DNA from: Permianibacter sp046297695
Lineage (GTDB): Bacteria > Pseudomonadota > Gammaproteobacteria > Enterobacterales > Permianibacteraceae
Direction: 5' to 3'
NCBI GenBank assembly: GCA_046297695.1
Contig: JBKBHF010000003.1
Span: forward strand, 62,001-126,000
Length of the DNA stretch: 64,000 bases
Positions 9,914 to 19,021 of this stretch are shown here, piece by piece. Position 1 is the first letter of the stretch, and each line of letters starts with the position of its first letter. Both the position numbers and the translations under genes were made by a program. Below the pieces are notes generated by a model. The model was given only the letters and a program-made list of their open reading frames with translations. It was not told the DNA's origin and ran no database searches.

Positions 9914-9955
9914 GGACACCTCATCTTGCGGACCTTGGCTCCGGTGGAGCGTTGC

Positions 9956-11521
9956 ATGCTCAAGTTCACCTGTTGTGATGCCGTTCGGCAGTTTTCCTCG
10001 CAGGCCAATGCGCAAGTCCTGCGCGGCATCATGCGCGGGTTGGAAAAAGAATGCCTGCGGGTGACGGCCGCCGGTGATCTCGCCCAGACGCCGCATCCGG
10101 CCGCACTCGGCAGCAAGCTGACGCACGAATGGATCACCACCGATTATTCCGAAGCGCTGTTGGAATTCATCACGCCGCCGAGCACCGATCCGGATTTTCC
10201 GCTGGCCTTTCTGGACGAGATCCACCGCTTTGCCGTCACCGCCATCGGTGATGAACTGTTGTGGAGCGCCTCAATGCCCTGTGTGGTGGGCGACGACAAC
10301 AGCATTCCGATTGCCGATTACGGCCCATCCAACAAAGGCCGGTTCAAGTACGTGTACCGCGAAGGGCTGGGCCACCGTTACGGCCGGCACATGCAGACCA
10401 TCGCCGGCGTGCATTACAACTGGTCGCTGCCGGATAGCTTCTGGCAGGCGATGATGACCGCCTGCGGCTGCGGCGGCATGAGTCTGCGCGACTACAAGGA
10501 CGCGCAATACTTTGCCCTGATCCGCAACTACCAGCGCTATTCCTGGCTGATCCCGTATCTGTTTGGCGCGTCGCCGGCGATTTGCCGCTCGTTCGTCAAA
10601 GGCAAGAAAACCGAGTTGCTCGAATACTCGTCGCGCACGCTGTATGGTCCGTACGCGACCAGTTTGCGGATGAGCGATATCGGCTACCAGAACAATGCCC
10701 AGGCCGGATTGCAGGTCAGCTTCGATAACCTGCGTGATTACACCGAGGCATTGGAGCGGGCAATCCGAACTCCCGATCCGTTCTACGCCAAGATCGGTGT
10801 CGAAGTGGATGGCCACTGGAAACAGCTCAACGCCAACCTGCTGCAGATTGAAAACGAGTTCTATGCCGGCATCCGGCCCAAGCACACGCCGCTGAACGGC
10901 TATCGGCCGGCCAAGGTGCTGCGCGAATACGGCGTGGAATATCTGGAAGTGCGGCTGTTCGATCTGGACCCGTTCTCGCCGCTCGGCGTCAACGCCGACA
11001 TGATGCAGTTTGCCGATGTGCTGCTGCTGATGTGCCTGTTCCGCGAGAGCCCGCTCATCACGGCCCGCGAAGACGCCGAGAACAAGGAGAACAAGCGCCG
11101 CGTGGTCATGCAGGGCCGGCATCCGGATTTGTCGTTGCTGGTCCACAACCGCGAACACGAGTTCCGCACCGTCGCCAATGAGTTGTTCGACGACATGGAG
11201 TCGTTCGCGGCGATGCTGGATACGGCGTACGACAGCCGTCGTTACAGCGAGACCCTGCAGCGACTGCGTCAGCGCATTGCCGAGCCGGAGGCCACGCCAT
11301 CGGCGGCCATGTTGCGCGGCGCCCGTGAGCACAATGGCTACTTTGTCTATGCTCATGAACTGGCGAAACAGCACAAGGCGAATTTGCTGGCGCGGCCATT
11401 GGCCGCGGATGCGCAGGGTCGGTTCCAGTTCGAGGCCAAGCGTTCGCTGGCGGCACAAGCAGAAATTGAAGCCAACGACAGTGGCAGTTTTGCCGACTAT
11501 GTTGCGCGCTATTACGCCTGA
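9956..11521 (+). CDS. gshA: Glutamate-cysteine ligase, type 1
   Basis: First step of glutathione synthesis: ATP-dependent ligation of glutamate gamma-carboxyl to cysteine; cytoplasmic. The internal ATG (MLKFTCCDAV) has a GGAG ribosome site 7 bases upstream and gives 521 residues, close to the E. coli enzyme; the longer frame adds only ten codons. Recognisable segments are MRGLEKECLRV, the core HEWITTDYSEALLEFITP, the LWSASMPC motif and GVHYNWSLP. No gshB is in the window. It is followed 24 bases later by a GNAT gene, with no terminator seen between them. Confidence 0.96.
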   Translation: MLKFTCCDAVRQFSSQANAQVLRGIMRGLEKECLRVTAAGDLAQTPHPAALGSKLTHEWITTDYSEALLEFITPPSTDPDFPLAFLDEIHRFAVTAIGDELLWSASMPCVVGDDNSIPIADYGPSNKGRFKYVYREGLGHRYGRHMQTIAGVHYNWSLPDSFWQAMMTACGCGGMSLRDYKDAQYFALIRNYQRYSWLIPYLFGASPAICRSFVKGKKTELLEYSSRTLYGPYATSLRMSDIGYQNNAQAGLQVSFDNLRDYTEALERAIRTPDPFYAKIGVEVDGHWKQLNANLLQIENEFYAGIRPKHTPLNGYRPAKVLREYGVEYLEVRLFDLDPFSPLGVNADMMQFADVLLLMCLFRESPLITAREDAENKENKRRVVMQGRHPDLSLLVHNREHEFRTVANELFDDMESFAAMLDTAYDSRRYSETLQRLRQRIAEPEATPSAAMLRGAREHNGYFVYAHELAKQHKANLLARPLAADAQGRFQFEAKRSLAAQAEIEANDSGSFADYVARYYA

Positions 11522-11545
11522 TTCGAATACGCACAGAGAACAAGC

Positions 11546-12034
11546 ATGTCCGAACTTCTGATCCGCGCCGCTACGGCTGGCGATGCCGCGCAGATTCTCG
11601 CTTTCATCAAGGCGCTGGCGGTTTACGAAAAGCTCGAACACCTGGTCGTCGCCGATGAGGCGCAGCTGCGCAAAACGCTGTTCGGCGAGCGGCCGGCGGC
11701 GGAAGTGCGGATTGCTGAATGGGCCGGCGAGCCCGCCGGATTTGCGCTGTTTTTCCACAACTATTCGACCTTTCTCGGCAAGCCGGGCATTTATCTGGAG
11801 GATCTGTTCGTGCTGCCGGAATTTCGTGGCAAGGGCATTGGCAAAGCGCTGCTGATCCACCTCGCCCAGCTGGCGGTCGAACGTGACTGCGGCCGGCTGG
11901 AATGGTCGGTGCTGGATTGGAATACGCCGGCCATCGAGTTCTACAAATCGCTCGGTGCCGTGCCGATGGACGAATGGACGGTCTACCGCGTGACCGGCGA
12001 CGCCCTGCCGGCCCTGGCTGCGCGCTCAGCCTGA
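11546..12034 (+). CDS. GNAT family N-acetyltransferase
   Basis: A 162-residue single-domain GNAT protein that should transfer an acetyl group from acetyl-CoA to an amine. The acetyl-CoA loop is visible as LPEFRGKGIGKALL, and the C-terminal LDWNTPAIEFYKSLGA is the usual beta6-beta7 region. The overall pattern (IRAATAGDAAQILAFIKALAVYEKLEH and PGIYLEDLFV, here described in pieces) is that of the spermidine/diamine acetyltransferase-like group including eukaryotic SSAT. A polyamine or thialysine-type substrate is therefore plausible, but the substrate cannot be read from sequence. It lies 24 bases after gshA and is probably co-transcribed. Confidence 0.85.
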   Translation: MSELLIRAATAGDAAQILAFIKALAVYEKLEHLVVADEAQLRKTLFGERPAAEVRIAEWAGEPAGFALFFHNYSTFLGKPGIYLEDLFVLPEFRGKGIGKALLIHLAQLAVERDCGRLEWSVLDWNTPAIEFYKSLGAVPMDEWTVYRVTGDALPALAARSA

Positions 12035-12172
12035 TGACGCGTAGCGAACTGTAGACGCTGTTAACACTTCGCAACACTCTGACCGATGCCAGGAGCACTG
12101 GTTGGAGAGCCGGGCAGCGGTAGCCTTGGTATTCTCGCGGCCTGTCCTCAAGGGACTGTTCAGGAGAGAGAA

Positions 12173-14935
12173 ATGTTGCAGCGCAAGCATCCGGTCAAGA
12201 GTCTGCCTCTGGCACTCGCTGTGGCCGGTACCCTCACTGTATCGGCGCTCCATGCCGCTGATGCGCCGGTGGTCGATATTCCGTTTGAGCGGTTCACCCT
12301 CGACAACGGCCTGACCGTGATCGTGCACGAAGATCGGAAAGCGCCGATCGTCGCCGTCAACGTCTGGTACCACGTCGGCTCCAAGGATGAAAAGCCGGGC
12401 AAAACCGGTTTCGCTCACCTGTTCGAGCACCTGATGTTCAACGGCACCGAAAACTACAATGACGAGTATTTCGGGCCGTTTGAAAAAGCCGGCGCCACCG
12501 ATCAGAACGGTACCACCAATACCGACCGCACCAACTATTTCCAGAACGTGCCGACCACGGCGCTCGACATGGCGCTGTGGATGGAATCGGATCGCATGGG
12601 CCACCTGCTCGGCGCGGTCAACCAGGCCAAGCTCGACGAGCAGCGTGGCGTGGTCCAGAACGAAAAGCGTCAGAGCGAGAACCAGCCGTATGGTCGCGCG
12701 TTCGAGTGGATCCTGAAAGGGGCTTTCCCGGTCGGTCACCCGTATTCCTGGACCGTTATCGGATCGATGGAAGATCTGAACAACGCCAAGCTGGATGACG
12801 TCCACGAGTGGTTCAAGCAGTACTACGGAGCTGCCAATGCCGTGGTCGTGCTGGCCGGCGACATCGACGTCAAGACCGCCAAGGAAAAAATGCAGCACTA
12901 CTTTGGCGACATCCAGAGTGGCCCGCCGCTGGTCAAGCGTGAGGCTTGGATTGCCAAGCGCAGTGAGTCGACCCGCGATGTGATGTTTGATCGCGTCCCC
13001 CAGACCCGGATCTACAAGATCTGGAACGTGCCCCAGTTCGGCGCCGAACAGGCCGATCATCTGGATCTGGTGGCCGCCGTGCTCGGTGGCGGCAAGAACT
13101 CGCGCTTGTTCAAGACGCTGGTCTATGACAAGCAAATCGCTACCAGCGTGACCGCGTTCAACTGGTCGATGGAACTGGCCGGCCTGTTCGTCGTGCAAAT
13201 CGATGTCGCGCCGGGCAAGGATGCCGCTGAAGCCGAGAAACTCGCGGATGCAGAATTTGCCAGGTTCCTGAAAGACGGTCCGAGCAAGGATGAACTGGCT
13301 CGGGTCAAAGCCTCGACCGAAGCCGGTTTTGTCCGTGGCATCGAGCGCATTGGTGGTTTCGGTGGCAAGAGTGATGTGCTGGCGCAATACCAGGTCTTCC
13401 TCGGCGACGCCGGCAAGTTCAAAGACTCGCTGAAAGAAACCCTGACGGCGACCGAAAAGGAAGTCCACACGGCGGCCAAGCAGTGGCTCAGCAACGGCGA
13501 CCACACGCTGGAAATCCGCCCGTTCCCGACCTACAGCGTTGCCAAGGAAGGCGCGGATCGCAGCAAAGTGCCGGAGGTCAATTCGACTCCGGATCTGAGC
13601 TTCCCGGCGCTGCAGCGCGGTGAGCTGAAAAACGGCCTGAAAGTGGTGCTGGCCGAGCGCAAGGCGATTCCGGTCATCAATTTCGAGCTGCAGTTCGACG
13701 CCGGCTATGCCGCGGATCAGGGCGCGAAACTGGGCACCGCCAGCTTCACGATGACGATGATCGATGAAGGCACCAAAAAGCGCACGGCACTCGAGATCGC
13801 CGAAGAGGCCGAGCGGCTTGGCGCCAACATCGGTGCCGGTGCCGGCCTCGATACCGCCACCGTGACGCTGTCGGCGCTGAAGAAGAATCTGGATGATTCT
13901 TTGGCGCTGTATGCCGACATCGTCCGCAACCCGTCGTTCGCCAGCGACGAAATCGAGCGCAACCGGGCTCGCTGGCTCGCCGGCATCGCCCGGGAAAAGT
14001 CGCAGCCGGTGCAGATGGCACTGCGCACGCTGCCGCCGCTCTTGTACGGCGAAGGCCATGCGTATGCGATTCCGTTCACGGGTTCGGGCACCGAAGCGTC
14101 CATTGCCTCGCTGACCCGCGATGATCTGGTCGCGTTCCACCAGAACTGGCTGCGCCCGGACAACGCGACGCTGATCGTGGTCGGTGACACGACGCTGGCC
14201 GAGGTCATGCCGAAACTGGAGAAAGCGTTTGGTGACTGGAAAGCGCCGGCGACGTCGAAGCCGAGCAAGAATATCGGCACGGTCAATCATCCGGGCAAAG
14301 CGCGGGTGTTCCTGATCGACAAACCGGGCGCGCTGCAATCGGTGATCATTGCAGGGCAAGTGATGCCGCCGACCAACGTCGAGAACAACCCGGCCCTGCA
14401 GACCATGAACGACATTCTCGGTGGCCAGTTCTCGGCCCGTCTGAACATGAACCTGCGCGAGAACAAGAGCTGGGCCTACGGTGCCTACGCCCAGTTACCG
14501 GGCGCCCGTGGTCAGCGGCCGTACTTCGCCTACGCGCCGGTGCAAACCGATCGGACTGCGGATTCGATCAAGGAAGTGCTCAAGGAATACCGCGAGTACC
14601 TGAGCAGTCGTCCGGCCACCGCCGACGAGTTGCAGAAGAGCGTGCTGAACACCGTGCGTTCGCTGCCGGGTGAGTATGAAACCATGGCTGCCGTGCAAGG
14701 CGCGGTGTCCGGTATCGTGCAGTACGGTCGTCCGGACAACTACGTCGAGACGATCAAGCCGAAGTACGAAGCCTTGACGGTGGCCGATATCCAGGCCGCC
14801 GCGAAAGCCGAGCTGAAGCCGGAGCAGTTCACCTGGATTGTGGTCGGTGATCTCGCCAAGGTCGAAGACAGCATACGCAGACTCAACCTCGGTGAAGTCA
14901 CCGTGATTGATGCGGACGGCAACAAGGTTCGCTAA
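12173..14935 (+). CDS. Periplasmic M16 family zinc peptidase (two-repeat, pitrilysin-like)
   Basis: A 920-residue insulinase-family metallopeptidase. A CAGGAGAG ribosome site sets the ATG (MLQRKHPVKS), followed by a signal peptide cleaved near ALHA-AD, so the enzyme acts in the periplasm. The first half has the inverted zinc motif HLFEH (residues 82-86) and the distal Glu region around NEKRQSENQPYG. The second half is the inactive M16 repeat with an R/Y-type C-terminal site. Such enzymes degrade short unfolded peptides, and some are processing proteases. It is transcribed alone and ended by a UUCG-loop terminator. The substrate is unknown. Confidence 0.93.
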   Translation: MLQRKHPVKSLPLALAVAGTLTVSALHAADAPVVDIPFERFTLDNGLTVIVHEDRKAPIVAVNVWYHVGSKDEKPGKTGFAHLFEHLMFNGTENYNDEYFGPFEKAGATDQNGTTNTDRTNYFQNVPTTALDMALWMESDRMGHLLGAVNQAKLDEQRGVVQNEKRQSENQPYGRAFEWILKGAFPVGHPYSWTVIGSMEDLNNAKLDDVHEWFKQYYGAANAVVVLAGDIDVKTAKEKMQHYFGDIQSGPPLVKREAWIAKRSESTRDVMFDRVPQTRIYKIWNVPQFGAEQADHLDLVAAVLGGGKNSRLFKTLVYDKQIATSVTAFNWSMELAGLFVVQIDVAPGKDAAEAEKLADAEFARFLKDGPSKDELARVKASTEAGFVRGIERIGGFGGKSDVLAQYQVFLGDAGKFKDSLKETLTATEKEVHTAAKQWLSNGDHTLEIRPFPTYSVAKEGADRSKVPEVNSTPDLSFPALQRGELKNGLKVVLAERKAIPVINFELQFDAGYAADQGAKLGTASFTMTMIDEGTKKRTALEIAEEAERLGANIGAGAGLDTATVTLSALKKNLDDSLALYADIVRNPSFASDEIERNRARWLAGIAREKSQPVQMALRTLPPLLYGEGHAYAIPFTGSGTEASIASLTRDDLVAFHQNWLRPDNATLIVVGDTTLAEVMPKLEKAFGDWKAPATSKPSKNIGTVNHPGKARVFLIDKPGALQSVIIAGQVMPPTNVENNPALQTMNDILGGQFSARLNMNLRENKSWAYGAYAQLPGARGQRPYFAYAPVQTDRTADSIKEVLKEYREYLSSRPATADELQKSVLNTVRSLPGEYETMAAVQGAVSGIVQYGRPDNYVETIKPKYEALTVADIQAAAKAELKPEQFTWIVVGDLAKVEDSIRRLNLGEVTVIDADGNKVR

Positions 14936-14950
14936 GCGAATCGGCAGGGA

Positions 14951-14978
14951 ACAAAGGGCGCTTCGGCGCCCTTTGTCA
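14951..14978 (+). terminator. Intrinsic terminator after the M16 peptidase
   Basis: Stem ACAAAGGGCGC / GCGCCCTTTGT closed by a TTCG tetraloop, 16 bases after the stop codon. It could also serve the converging minus-strand gene at 15023. Confidence 0.85.
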
Positions 14979-15022
14979 TTTTTGTCTTGCTCGGTTGCTG
15001 AGCCAACGGTGACGAGACATGG

Positions 15023-16090
15023 CTACGCCAATATCGCCACCGCCAGCGCAAAATAAATGACCAGTGACAGCATGTCCTGGATCACGGTTGCCAACGGGCC
15101 GCTGCCGAAGGCGGGATCAATGTGCAAACGGTCGAGCAACCATGGCAGCAGCAGCGCCACCAGTGTCGCAATGGAGCAGGTCGCGAAAATGGCAGTGGCG
15201 ACCGTGAACGCGACCGTCCAATCCTGCCAATGCCAGCCGATCAGCGGCAATGCCACCAGGCCGAGCGCAAGGCCGATGCCGATGCCGGATAACAATTCCA
15301 GCCAGATGACGCGTTCGATATTCACGCCGACCGACAGTCCGCGCACGATCACCGTTTCGGTTTGGGTGCCGACGGCATCGGCGATGTAGACAATGCCGGG
15401 AATGAAGAAGGCGAGCAGCAGGGTTTGCTGCAAACGCGATTCGAACCAGCCGATCACATCGGCGGCTGCCAGTGCGCCGGCAAGCCCAAGCAAAAGCCAC
15501 GGCAAGCGGTGCAGAAACCGCCGTTGCAGCGGCTCTTCACTGGCGAGCCGGGCCATGGTCGAGCTTTTCAGAAAACCGCCGAGCCGGGCCAGATCCTCAT
15601 CGTGTTCCTGCAACAGCACGGCGAGCAATTGGTGCGGCGGAATGAGGCCGACAAAGCGGCCCTGGGCATCGACCACGGCGAGTGCGGCTTCGCCGCGTTT
15701 GCTGGCCCTCCAAGCCGCCATTTCCTGATCGACACCGGGGCCGACCGTCGGGGCGTCGGCGTCCATGATCTGGACGATCGCCGATGCCGGATCGGCAATC
15801 AGCACATCTTCAATGCGGGCGATACCGCGGAACTGCTCGCCTTCGCAGACCACGATATGGCTGGCGCAATCGAACGCTTGCCGTTTGAGCAGCGCCTGCA
15901 CGGCGGCGACGTTGTCGTGTTGCTGCACCACCGGCACCGCCGTCGTCAGCTGCGACGCTGCGCGCTCCAGCAGTTGATGGCTGTCGCGCAGCACGGTCGG
16001 TTGCTGGTGTGGACTCGGCTGGTGACGGCGGGGCAGACGCGACATCGGGAGCTCCAGCAATTCCGCTTTGGAAAGATCCAACCCAATCAT
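15023..16090 (-). CDS. MgtE-like divalent cation transporter lacking the N-terminal domain
   Basis: Inner-membrane protein of 355 residues. A cytoplasmic half of two CBS-like repeats (about residues 45-180) leads to five hydrophobic helices. The last pair of helices contains DPAFGSGPLATVIQD, the conserved pore-region motif of MgtE channels, which conduct Mg2+. The helical-bundle N domain of full-length MgtE (about 450 residues) is missing. Its ATG overlaps the stop codon of the upstream gene by one base (TGATG), so the two are translationally coupled. Short MgtE forms without the N domain are known in proteobacteria; whether this one carries Mg2+ or another metal is not decided by sequence. 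Confidence 0.85.
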   Translation of the reverse strand: MIGLDLSKAELLELPMSRLPRRHQPSPHQQPTVLRDSHQLLERAASQLTTAVPVVQQHDNVAAVQALLKRQAFDCASHIVVCEGEQFRGIARIEDVLIADPASAIVQIMDADAPTVGPGVDQEMAAWRASKRGEAALAVVDAQGRFVGLIPPHQLLAVLLQEHDEDLARLGGFLKSSTMARLASEEPLQRRFLHRLPWLLLGLAGALAAADVIGWFESRLQQTLLLAFFIPGIVYIADAVGTQTETVIVRGLSVGVNIERVIWLELLSGIGIGLALGLVALPLIGWHWQDWTVAFTVATAIFATCSIATLVALLLPWLLDRLHIDPAFGSGPLATVIQDMLSLVIYFALAVAILA

Positions 16091-17391
16091 CAGATCAGCA
16101 ACAGCAGCACAACGCTGACCGTGCTGAGCGTTGCTGCGGCAAGCAGCATGTGTTTGCGCATCGCGGGACTGGCGAGCACGACCACCATTGCCGTTTTGGT
16201 CCAGGTATTGGTCAGCGTCGTCAGCAGAATGGCGCGGGTAGCAATGTCGGCATCGGTGCCGTCACGGACGAGGCTGGCGAGTGACAGCACCATGGCATCA
16301 ACTTCGGCGAAACCGGCGAGCGCGGCGACACCGTACAGCGTTTCCGGCGGCAGATAGATTTCGCTCAGTTTCACCGTGAACAGAATCGCGGTAAAGAACA
16401 GCGCGAATTGCGTTGCCGACACCAGACTGAACGGATTCTTGATCGGCAGGCCGTTGCCATGATGGCCGTTGCGGGTGTGCCGCCAACCGCGCATGGTCAG
16501 CGCGAGACAAAGCGCGGCGAGCACCAGCATCGGCATGGCGATGGGTTTGAGCAGCGGCGCATGCACCACCGCCACCTCCACCAGCACGCGCAGGTACATC
16601 ACGGTCCAGGCGAGCAGCACGCCGGTCGCCAGCATGGCGCTGGCATCGAGCTGTTCACGGCTGCGTTTGGCGAAATTCAGCGTCACGGCGGTCGACGACA
16701 CCAGTCCGCCGGCCAGCGCGGTCAGTGCGGTGCCGCGGTTCGGCCCGAGCCAGCGCATGGCCACGTAACCGACCAGCGACAGCCCCGAGATCAGGATGAC
16801 CAGCAGCCAGAGCTGGAACGGATTGAACGCGCCCCATGGATCGATGGCGCGGTTCGGGATCAGCGGCAGCACGATGAAGGTGGCGATCAGCAGCTTCAGA
16901 CCGGCGTACAGCTCCTCGGTGCCGATCTGCCGGACCAGGCCATGCATCGGTTCGCGGAAGGCGAGGATGGCCGAGGTGGCGATGGCCAGCGCGACCGCAT
17001 GTTCGGCGTGGCCGTACAGGGTCATGGCGCCAAGCAGGTAGACGGCGAGGGCAGCGACCGCGGTGGTGATGCCGGCGGCGTCGTTGCGGCTGCCATCGGT
17101 CGCGACGGGCTTGTCGACCGCGCCCGGGCGCAGGCCCAGCGGTCCGCTGATCAGCGCCAGCGCGATGAGCACAACCCCGAGCAGCCACGGGGCCGTGAGC
17201 TGCTGGGCGAGCCAGGCGGCAATGGCGCCGACCTCGGCAATCAGCATGAAGCTGCGCAGGCCGGCGGCGCCGTGGCCGCTGCGCTCCCGGTGCTTTTCCC
17301 GCTCGACGCCAACCAGGGCGCCAATCGCCAGCGCGATGGCAAAGTCGCGGATCAGTACCCCATCGGTGCCCAGTTCCATCCAGTCGCTCAC
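16090..17391 (-). CDS. MgtC/SapB-DUF4010 membrane protein
   Basis: A 433-residue polytopic inner-membrane protein. The N-terminal 150 residues are an MgtC/SapB domain (ALAIGALVGVEREK and GLRSFMLIAEVGAIAAWL). The rest is the DUF4010 domain with about eight helices and the conserved LTALAGGLVSSTAVT and NTWTKT segments. The first in-frame start is a GTG; an ATG five codons later is possible, and neither has a strong ribosome site. It is divergent from trpS and coupled by a one-base overlap to the MgtE-like gene. MgtC-type proteins are linked to Mg2+ stress and ATP homeostasis, so a joint role in cation handling is a reasonable inference. Confidence 0.85.
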   Translation of the reverse strand: MSDWMELGTDGVLIRDFAIALAIGALVGVEREKHRERSGHGAAGLRSFMLIAEVGAIAAWLAQQLTAPWLLGVVLIALALISGPLGLRPGAVDKPVATDGSRNDAAGITTAVAALAVYLLGAMTLYGHAEHAVALAIATSAILAFREPMHGLVRQIGTEELYAGLKLLIATFIVLPLIPNRAIDPWGAFNPFQLWLLVILISGLSLVGYVAMRWLGPNRGTALTALAGGLVSSTAVTLNFAKRSREQLDASAMLATGVLLAWTVMYLRVLVEVAVVHAPLLKPIAMPMLVLAALCLALTMRGWRHTRNGHHGNGLPIKNPFSLVSATQFALFFTAILFTVKLSEIYLPPETLYGVAALAGFAEVDAMVLSLASLVRDGTDADIATRAILLTTLTNTWTKTAMVVVLASPAMRKHMLLAAATLSTVSVVLLLLI

Positions 17392-17527
17392 ATTTTGGCC
17401 CGTTCTGATCGCTGGCCGAACCGGAGAATCGGCGGCAAGTCATTGATTGGGCGGGATTTCTGTCAAGACTAGCAGCTTTTGGTACGGCGGAGCCTTGATC
17501 TGGCCGCCGATCCGGGAACGCCCTCGC

Positions 17528-17643
17528 TATAATGCCCGGTCCCGGCCGGTGCGCCGCCGGGCCGGGGCCCGCGTGGCCCCTTGAAAACGGCACTGTCCCG
17601 ATCACAACCAGAACATTCAAAACCGAACATTCAGGAGCCAACC
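17528..17643 (+). promoter_or_regulatory. -10 element and GC-rich leader of trpS
   Basis: TATAAT at 17528-17533 is a perfect -10 box; the -35 is not convincing. The roughly 105-base leader before the TTG start contains a strong hairpin (CCCGGCC at 17541-17547 pairing with GGCCGGG at 17560-17566). No Trp-rich leader peptide was seen. Confidence 0.5.
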
Positions 17644-18855
17644 TTGTCGACTTCCGGCAACTCCCGCGTGCTGTCCGGCATGCGGCCGACCGGCCGCCTG
17701 CATCTGGGCCACTACCACGGCGTGCTCAAGAACTGGGCGCAGCTGCAGCACGAGTACGAATGCTTTTTCTTTGTCGCCGACTGGCATGCGCTGACCACCG
17801 GTTACGACGACACTTCGGCCATCGAAACCAACTGCTGGGACATGGTCATCGACTGGCTCGCTGCCGGTGTCAATCCGGGCGCGGCAACGATGTTCATCCA
17901 GTCGCAAGTGATCGAACACGCCGAACTGCATCTGCTGCTGTCGATGATTGCGCCGCTCGGCTGGCTGGAGCGGGTGCCGACTTTCAAGGAGCAGCAGGAA
18001 AAGCTCGCCGACAAGGATCTGCAGACCTACGGCTTCCTCGGTTACCCCTTGCTGCAAAGTGCCGACATTCTGATTTACAAAGCCGCGCATGTGCCGGTCG
18101 GCGCCGATCAGGTGCCGCATGTGGAAATCACCCGTGAAATCGCCCGCCGGTTCAACCACATTTACGGCAAGGAAAAAGGTTTTGAAGAGAAAGCCGAGGC
18201 CGCGATCAAGAAACTCGGCAAGAAAAACGCCAAGCTGTACGACGATCTGCGCCGGCGCTATACCCAGGATGGTGATGCCGCTGCACTCGATACCGCCCGT
18301 GCCTTGATCGAAGATCAAACCGGCATTTCGCTCGGCGATCGCGAGCGGCTGCTCGGTTACCTCGAAGGCGGCGGCAAAATCATTCTGCCGGAGCCGCAGG
18401 CGCTGCTGACGCCGGTGTCGAAAATGCCGGGCCTCGATGGCCAGAAAATGTCGAAGTCGTACAACAACACGATTGCGATGCGGGAAGACCCGAAAGACAT
18501 CGAGACCAAGATCAAGCGCATGCCGACCGACCCGGCCCGTGTCCGCCGCACCGATGCCGGCAACCCGGACAACTGTCCGGTCTGGGAATTCCACAAGATT
18601 TACTCGCCGGAAGAAGTGAAAACCTGGGCGCGGCAGGGCTGCTCCAGCGCCGGTATCGGTTGCCTCGAATGCAAGCAGCCGGTCATCGACGCGGTGAAAG
18701 CGGAAGTGAACGTGTTCTGTGAACGCGCCAAGGAATTCGAAGGCAACAAGCAGCTGGTCAAGAACATCATTGCCGAAGGTGGCGAACGCGCCCGCGAAGT
18801 CGCGCGCGAAACCATGGCTGATGTTCGTGAAGCGATGCAGTTGTCTTACTGGTGA
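17644..18855 (+). CDS. trpS: Tryptophanyl-tRNA synthetase, long form
   Basis: Charges tRNA-Trp with tryptophan. The start is a TTG (MSTSGNSRVL) with CAGGAG seven bases upstream; the ATG 21 codons further up gives an N-terminus foreign to the family. The class I signatures are GRLHLGHYHG (HIGH) and QKMSKSYNN (KMSKS). Length is 403 residues against about 335 for the E. coli type. The excess is a charged insertion at about residues 176-248, between NHIYG and LTPVSKMPG. Long TrpS forms of this kind exist in other proteobacteria, so the enzyme is expected to be functional. Cys-rich SSAGIGCLECKQ near the C-terminus is also conserved in that group. Confidence 0.95.
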   Translation: MSTSGNSRVLSGMRPTGRLHLGHYHGVLKNWAQLQHEYECFFFVADWHALTTGYDDTSAIETNCWDMVIDWLAAGVNPGAATMFIQSQVIEHAELHLLLSMIAPLGWLERVPTFKEQQEKLADKDLQTYGFLGYPLLQSADILIYKAAHVPVGADQVPHVEITREIARRFNHIYGKEKGFEEKAEAAIKKLGKKNAKLYDDLRRRYTQDGDAAALDTARALIEDQTGISLGDRERLLGYLEGGGKIILPEPQALLTPVSKMPGLDGQKMSKSYNNTIAMREDPKDIETKIKRMPTDPARVRRTDAGNPDNCPVWEFHKIYSPEEVKTWARQGCSSAGIGCLECKQPVIDAVKAEVNVFCERAKEFEGNKQLVKNIIAEGGERAREVARETMADVREAMQLSYW

Positions 18856-18864
18856 TGAAGTAAT

Positions 18865-18960
18865 CCCCCGCCTTGTCAAGGGCGAAGCAGGGAACAGGCT
18901 CAGTGCAAGTGCACTGAGCGCCTGCGTAGCGACAAGCATACTGTGCTTGGCAGGGCGGGG
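18865..18960. repeat. Foldback extragenic palindromic element between trpS and scpA
   Basis: The 96-base segment is bounded by CCCCGCC and GGGCGGGG and folds into a long imperfect hairpin. Inside is a perfect 9-base stem, GCTCAGTGC / GCACTGAGC (18898-18919), with loop AAGT. It has no open reading frame. Its symmetry and its position suggest a REP-type or miniature mobile element. Only one copy is in the window. Confidence 0.5.
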
Positions 18961-19021
18961 CTGGGGGTGGTTGAAAGCCCCGCGCGAAGTCACTGACTAT
19001 CGCAAACCTCGGGAATTGAGC

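Noticed and set aside
12026..14359. Long open frame (777 codons) on the minus strand opposite the M16 peptidase
   Set aside because: It is the mirror frame of a well-conserved peptidase gene in GC-rich DNA, with Arg/His/Asp-rich translation and no ribosome site. The same applies to the long minus frames opposite purL and gshA.
17541..17643. Trp attenuator before trpS
   Set aside because: The leader has a GC-rich hairpin but no Trp-rich short peptide and no alternative hairpin with a T run.
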